Of a stretch of 64,000 nt of DNA, positions 59,244 to 64,000 are shown one piece after another (position 1 is the first letter of the stretch; each line of letters starts with the position of its first letter). The DNA is taken from assembly GCA_949499105.1 (NCBI GenBank), contig CATEFX010000021.1, positions 84,815 through 148,814 of the forward strand, written 5' to 3'. Under the pieces are notes generated by a model. It was not told the DNA's origin. It made no database searches and worked only from the letters and a program-made list of their open reading frames with translations. The translations under genes and the position numbers were made by a program. Source of the stretch: Formosa sp. Hel1_33_131 (GTDB taxonomy: Bacteria; Bacteroidota; Bacteroidia; Flavobacteriales; Flavobacteriaceae).

Positions 59244-61502
59244 ATGAAGGTTTTTAATAATACAAATATATATATATTTTATGTACTAGCATTTTTTGTA
59301 ATGCTTACATCATGTACCAAACAGGGGTTTGAAAACAGAAAAGACTTCACTAATTATGTGGATCCATTTATAGGAACCGGAGGACATGGACATACTTACC
59401 CAGGGGCAACTGTTCCTTTTGGAATGCTTCAAGTCAGCCCTGATAATGGTGTTTCTGCATGGGATTGGTGTTCAGGGTATAATGTCACTGATTCTATAAC
59501 GATTGGGTTTAGTCATTTACATCTAAGCGGAACTGGCATAGGCGACTTAGGAGATATTCGTTTTATGCCCATAAATAAAAAAGTTGACTTAGCTCAAGCT
59601 TTTGAAACCAGAGACGAAATCCCCTTCAAATCAAATTACTCACATGAGAAAGAAACTGCTGAACCTGGTTATTATAGTGTTTTTTTAAATGACTTTAATG
59701 TTAAAGCAGAATTGACTTCAACTCTAAGAACGGCATATCATAAATACACATTTGCAGAAAATGATAAACAATCCTTAATTATTGATTTAGGCTTTGCATT
59801 TAATTGGGACAAAGCGGAGCTTTCGCACCTAAAAATAGAAGATAAGTTTACCGTTTCGGGATTTAGACATAGCTCTGGATGGGCCGCCAATCAGAAAGTA
59901 TTTTTCGTAGCGAAATTCTCAAAATCGATTAAAGATTTTGATTTGGTTTCTGATGAGGTCTATAGTGATCAAGTGAGTGTCACTGGCGTTAAAACATCAG
60001 CTCAGCTTTATTTTAATAATCTAAGCAATGATGAATTACATATTAAAGTGGGGCTTTCTTCGGTGAGTATAGCGAATGCACTTGAAAATATTTCAGACAG
60101 TGAGCAAAGTTTTAATGTTGTAAAAAATAAAGCCTCTGAAAACTGGAATCAAGCACTCTCAAAAATTGAAATAGAAACGCCTGTAGATTCTTTGAAAACG
60201 ATTTTTTATACAGCGCTTTACCATGCGCAGTTGGCGCCTGTTACATTTAGTGACCGTAACGGAGAGTTTAGGATGGAAAATGACAGCATTGTTAAAGCTA
60301 AAAATTTCACAGCTTACTCAACACTTTCTTTGTGGGATACTTTTAGAGCCCAACAACCATTGCTGACGTTGTTAGAGCCCGGCCATGTTGCTGACATTGT
60401 TAATTCTATGTTACTGTATTACGAGCCAAAAGGCGTCTTGCCCGTATGGACTCTTTATGGAAACGAAACCAATACAATGACGGGCTATCACTCAATCCCG
60501 GTCATAGCTGAAGCTTATTTGAAAGGCATCAAAGGGTTCGATATTAACAAAGCTTATGAAGCAATGAAGGCCACCATGATGCAAGATGAGAGAGGCCTAG
60601 ATCATTATAAAAAATACGGTTACATCCCTTGTGATTTTTTAGAAGAATCGGTTACAATAACACTCGAATATGCGTATGACGATTGGTGTGTGGCACAGGT
60701 AGCGAAGGCTTTAGGGAAGATCGACGATTATGACTACTTCATGAATCGATCTAAATCCTACGCGAATTTATTTGATGTTGACAGCGGGTTTATGCGCGGT
60801 AAATTTAAAGATGGAACAACCTGGCGTACCCCTTTTGATCCCAAACATTCTGCACATCGAATAAAAGCGGATTATACAGAAGGTAATGCTTGGCAACACA
60901 GCTGGTTTGTTCCGCATGATGTTGATAACTTAATAGAATTGCACGGAGGTAATGAATTGTTTTCTAAAAAATTAGAGCAGCTCTTTGCTGAGAGTTCTGA
61001 AATTACCGGAGATAATATTTCCAGTGATATTTCGGGCTTAATAGGGCAGTATGCACACGGCAACGAGCCAAGCCATCACATCGCTTATATGTTTAATCAT
61101 GCAAATAAACCGTGGCGTACGCAGTATTGGGTACGAGAGATATTAAAAACCCAATACAATACATTCCCAAATGGATTAAGTGGGAATGAAGACTGTGGAC
61201 AAATGTCTGCATGGTATGTATTGAGTTCTATGGGCTTATACTCAATGAATCCAGTTTCTGGGAATTACGAAATAGGGAGTCCTTTATTTGAGAAAACAAC
61301 TCTCAAAGTTTCCGACGACACAATTTTCATAATTGAAGCTGAACATGTCTCAGATACAAATATTTACATCCAATCGGCTACACTTAATGGACACGATTTT
61401 AATCAAACAGTCATTTCGCACCAGCAAATTTTAGAGGGTGGAACCTTAAAGTTTGTAATGGGGTCCGATCCTAACAAAAAATGGGGAGTAAAAACCCACT
61501 AA
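59244..61502 (+). CDS. GH92 family alpha-mannosidase lipoprotein
   Basis: 752 aa; 'DFTNYVDPFIGTGGHGHTYPGATVPFGMLQVSPDN'; 'SLWDTFRAQQPLLTLL'; 'GLSGNEDCGQMSAWYVLSSMGLY'. Confidence 0.96.
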   Translation: MKVFNNTNIYIFYVLAFFVMLTSCTKQGFENRKDFTNYVDPFIGTGGHGHTYPGATVPFGMLQVSPDNGVSAWDWCSGYNVTDSITIGFSHLHLSGTGIGDLGDIRFMPINKKVDLAQAFETRDEIPFKSNYSHEKETAEPGYYSVFLNDFNVKAELTSTLRTAYHKYTFAENDKQSLIIDLGFAFNWDKAELSHLKIEDKFTVSGFRHSSGWAANQKVFFVAKFSKSIKDFDLVSDEVYSDQVSVTGVKTSAQLYFNNLSNDELHIKVGLSSVSIANALENISDSEQSFNVVKNKASENWNQALSKIEIETPVDSLKTIFYTALYHAQLAPVTFSDRNGEFRMENDSIVKAKNFTAYSTLSLWDTFRAQQPLLTLLEPGHVADIVNSMLLYYEPKGVLPVWTLYGNETNTMTGYHSIPVIAEAYLKGIKGFDINKAYEAMKATMMQDERGLDHYKKYGYIPCDFLEESVTITLEYAYDDWCVAQVAKALGKIDDYDYFMNRSKSYANLFDVDSGFMRGKFKDGTTWRTPFDPKHSAHRIKADYTEGNAWQHSWFVPHDVDNLIELHGGNELFSKKLEQLFAESSEITGDNISSDISGLIGQYAHGNEPSHHIAYMFNHANKPWRTQYWVREILKTQYNTFPNGLSGNEDCGQMSAWYVLSSMGLYSMNPVSGNYEIGSPLFEKTTLKVSDDTIFIIEAEHVSDTNIYIQSATLNGHDFNQTVISHQQILEGGTLKFVMGSDPNKKWGVKTH

Positions 61503-61514
61503 AAGACAAAACGA

Positions 61515-63392
61515 ATGCATAGCATAGATATACTAATTATAGCTTTTTATATCATCTTAACCGTAGGCGTTGGTATTTGGGTTTCCAAGCGTGCTTCAAA
61601 AGGATTAGACTCCTACTTTCTAGGGGGTAAAAGTATCAAGTGGTACTACTTAGGTTTAAGCAATGGGTCGGGAATGTTTGATGTTTCAGGAACGGCTTGG
61701 ATGGTTGGGATTCTTTTTTTATACGGGGTAAAAAGTTTTATGTTTATGTGGCTCTGGCCCATTTGGAATCAGATTTTTGTAATGATGTTTTTAGCAGTTT
61801 GGATTAGAAGATCTAACATAATGACAGGCTCAGAGTGGATTTTAACACGCTTTGGAGATAAAAAAGCTGGAAGGGCATCGCATTTAATTGTTGCTGCCTT
61901 TGCTATTATAGCTGCGATAGGGTTTATTGCCTACTTTTTTGAAGGGGTTGGGAAATTTATGACGATTATTCTACCTTGGGATTTGACACTCCAAATGGGA
62001 ACATCTGTGCTTTTGAATTCCGAACAGTCTTATGCATTTATCATCATATTTTTAACAACTATTTATACAGTCAAAGGGGGTATGTTTTCAGTGGTAGCCA
62101 CAGAAGTACTACAATATGGGATCATGGTGGTTGCAGGTTTGCTGGTTGTTGGATATAGTTTCTTTGCAATTAGTGATGTCGAAATAAACAGTGTTATTAC
62201 TGAAGAGTGGCGAAATGTGTTTTTTGGATGGGAATTGGAAACCCATTGGAGTGATAAATACCAAGCCTTTAACGATTTAATTGATTCTGAAGGATTTAAG
62301 ATGTTTGGTGCCTTTATTGGAATGACGCTGTTCAAAGGTTTTTTCGCCAGCTTAGCAGGGCCAACCCCTAGTTTTGACATGCAGCGAATCCTTTCTACAA
62401 AAACAGTCAAAGAAGCTGCTTATATGAGTGGCTTTACAAATTTAATTTTGTTTATTCCAAGGTACTTATTAATTGGCGGAATTGTCGTAATCGCTTTGGT
62501 TAGTTTAAGCCCAGAGATGATTGGCAATGCCTCTTTTAGGGGCGCTGATTTAGAGGTGCTGTTGCCTAAGGTTATTAATTTTCATGTGCCTATTGGAATT
62601 AAGGGACTGTTATTGGCTGGATTATTAGCAGCTTTTATGTCCACATTCTCGGCCTTTGTAAATGCAGGTCCAGCCTATATTGTTAATGATATTTATAAAA
62701 AATACCTCAAGCCAACCGCCACTGATAAGCATTATATCAAAGCGAGTCATATAGCGTCCTTTTCAGTAGTATCTTTAGGTGTTTTTATGGGCTTCTTTGC
62801 AGATTCAATCAATTCATTAACCTTGTGGATTACATCGGCACTTTTTGGAGGTTACGTAGCCTCAAATTTCTTGAAGTGGATCTGGTGGCGATTTAACGGT
62901 TGGGGGTATTTCTGGGGCATGCTTTCAGGCTTAATTATAGCATCGTTACAGTTTTTATTGGACCAGAATAAAGGAAGTTTTACTAAGGAATCACTCCTTT
63001 TTGAACTGTCAAACATGCAAGCTATTTATTTGTTTCCTATCATTTTTATCGTTTCATTGACTGGCTCCTTCTTAGGTACTTTTTTATCGGAGCCCACAGA
63101 CATGAAGACCTTAAAGTCCTTTTACAAAACCGTGAGGCCTTGGGGATGGTGGAATCCTATTTATAAAGAATTACACAATGAAGATAGTACAATAAAGAAA
63201 AACACTAATCTTTCCAACGATATGTTAAATTGTGGAATTGGAATTATCTGGCAGTCAAGTATGATTGTCACGCCAATCTATTTTGTAATACGAGATTATC
63301 CTAAAGGATTAATCGCTTTGTCAGCGTTTGTTATTACATCATTAATTCTTAAATATACTTGGCTAGATAAAGTGAAACAAATTACAGATTAA
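61515..63392 (+). CDS. Sodium:solute symporter (SSS family)
   Basis: 625 aa polytopic; 'GVGIWVSKRASKGLDSYFLGGKSIKWYYLGLSNGSGMFD'. Confidence 0.93.
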   Translation: MHSIDILIIAFYIILTVGVGIWVSKRASKGLDSYFLGGKSIKWYYLGLSNGSGMFDVSGTAWMVGILFLYGVKSFMFMWLWPIWNQIFVMMFLAVWIRRSNIMTGSEWILTRFGDKKAGRASHLIVAAFAIIAAIGFIAYFFEGVGKFMTIILPWDLTLQMGTSVLLNSEQSYAFIIIFLTTIYTVKGGMFSVVATEVLQYGIMVVAGLLVVGYSFFAISDVEINSVITEEWRNVFFGWELETHWSDKYQAFNDLIDSEGFKMFGAFIGMTLFKGFFASLAGPTPSFDMQRILSTKTVKEAAYMSGFTNLILFIPRYLLIGGIVVIALVSLSPEMIGNASFRGADLEVLLPKVINFHVPIGIKGLLLAGLLAAFMSTFSAFVNAGPAYIVNDIYKKYLKPTATDKHYIKASHIASFSVVSLGVFMGFFADSINSLTLWITSALFGGYVASNFLKWIWWRFNGWGYFWGMLSGLIIASLQFLLDQNKGSFTKESLLFELSNMQAIYLFPIIFIVSLTGSFLGTFLSEPTDMKTLKSFYKTVRPWGWWNPIYKELHNEDSTIKKNTNLSNDMLNCGIGIIWQSSMIVTPIYFVIRDYPKGLIALSAFVITSLILKYTWLDKVKQITD

Positions 63393-63395
63393 ATA

Positions 63396-64000
63396 ATGAT
63401 TTTAACTAAAGATAAAGTGAGTTTCCCTTGGCAAGATAAGCCAGCTGGAAGCCAAGATGTGTTGTGGCGTTACAGCGAAAATCCAATTATAGGACGTTAC
63501 GACATACCATCTTCAAATAGTATTTTTAACAGTGCTATTGTACCTTTTAAGGAGGGCTATGCAGGTATTTTTAGATGTGACAACAAAGCTGTGCAGATGA
63601 ATATTTTTGCAGGTTTTAGTAAAAATGGAATCGATTGGGAGATCAATCATGAGCCTATTAAAATGCAAGCGGGTAATACGGAGATGATTGATTCCGATTA
63701 TAAATATGACCCACGCGTGGTTTTTATTGAGGATAGATATTGGATTACTTGGTGTAATGGATATAATGGTCCAACTATAGGAATAGGTTATACCTTTGAT
63801 TTTAAAGAATTTTTTCAGTGTGAAAATGCATTTTTACCGTTCAATAGAAATGGGGTGTTATTTCCACAGAAAATAAATGGAAAATACGCAATGTTAAGTC
63901 GTCCAAGTGATAATGGGCACACCCCTTTTGGTGATATTTATATTAGTTACAGCCCTGATATGAAATTTTGGGGAGAGCATCGCTGTGTCATGAAAGCGAC
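63396..64000 (+). CDS. GH130-like mannoside phosphorylase/hydrolase, 5' part (runs off window)
   Basis: Read by eye (absent from ORF track because no stop in window): [62 protein letters not shown]...[31 protein letters not shown]. Confidence 0.8.
   Translation, partial: MILTKDKVSFPWQDKPAGSQDVLWRYSENPIIGRYDIPSSNSIFNSAIVPFKEGYAGIFRCDNKAVQMNIFAGFSKNGIDWEINHEPIKMQAGNTEMIDSDYKYDPRVVFIEDRYWITWCNGYNGPTIGIGYTFDFKEFFQCENAFLPFNRNGVLFPQKINGKYAMLSRPSDNGHTPFGDIYISYSPDMKFWGEHRCVMKA

Overview
64-kb window that looks like a chromosome segment of a marine Flavobacteriia-type bacterium (AT-rich; DUF5686, YtxJ, LytS/LytT, SusC/SusD; Bacteroidetes-type TTTG/TAnnTTTG tRNA promoter). Layout: (i) 1-6.8 kb, secreted repeat-rich proteins with phage-tail-fibre-like and CBM5/12-like motifs; (ii) 6.9-27.4 kb, ordinary core genes (pcm, DUF5686, smpB, clpB, ytxJ, TlpA-like, hutH, clpC, gyrA, TPR, NlpC/P60, thiolase, HD phosphohydrolase); (iii) 27.5-46.9 kb, a beta-1,3(1,6)-glucan (laminarin-type) locus lacking SusC/SusD. 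It encodes a glycosidase/beta-barrel fusion, two surface-binding lipoproteins, GH16, a GH149-like phosphorylase, three GH17 domains (one fused to an MFS/GPH transporter) and GH30, and it is bracketed by two identical tRNA-Pro genes in a 98-bp direct repeat; (iv) 46.4-47.0 kb, a small GIY-YIG ORF running into tRNA-Pro, with a duplicated tail, a broken tRNA-Pro copy and REP-like hairpins; (v) 47.1-56.3 kb, an ECF sigma/FecR/SusC/SusD/sulfatase module bracketed by ~170-bp direct repeats that begin with the tRNA-Arg 3' end; (vi) 56.4-64 kb, CutC, a LytS/LytT two-component cassette flanked by ~100-bp inverted repeats (candidate invertible segment), then GH92, an SSS symporter and a truncated GH130-like gene (mannose-glycan use). 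The strongest leads are the MFS-GH17 fusion, the glycosidase/beta-barrel fusion, the tRNA-anchored repeats with the GIY-YIG/hairpin system, and the inverted-repeat-flanked regulator. Family names come from motif recognition by eye; no database search was run.
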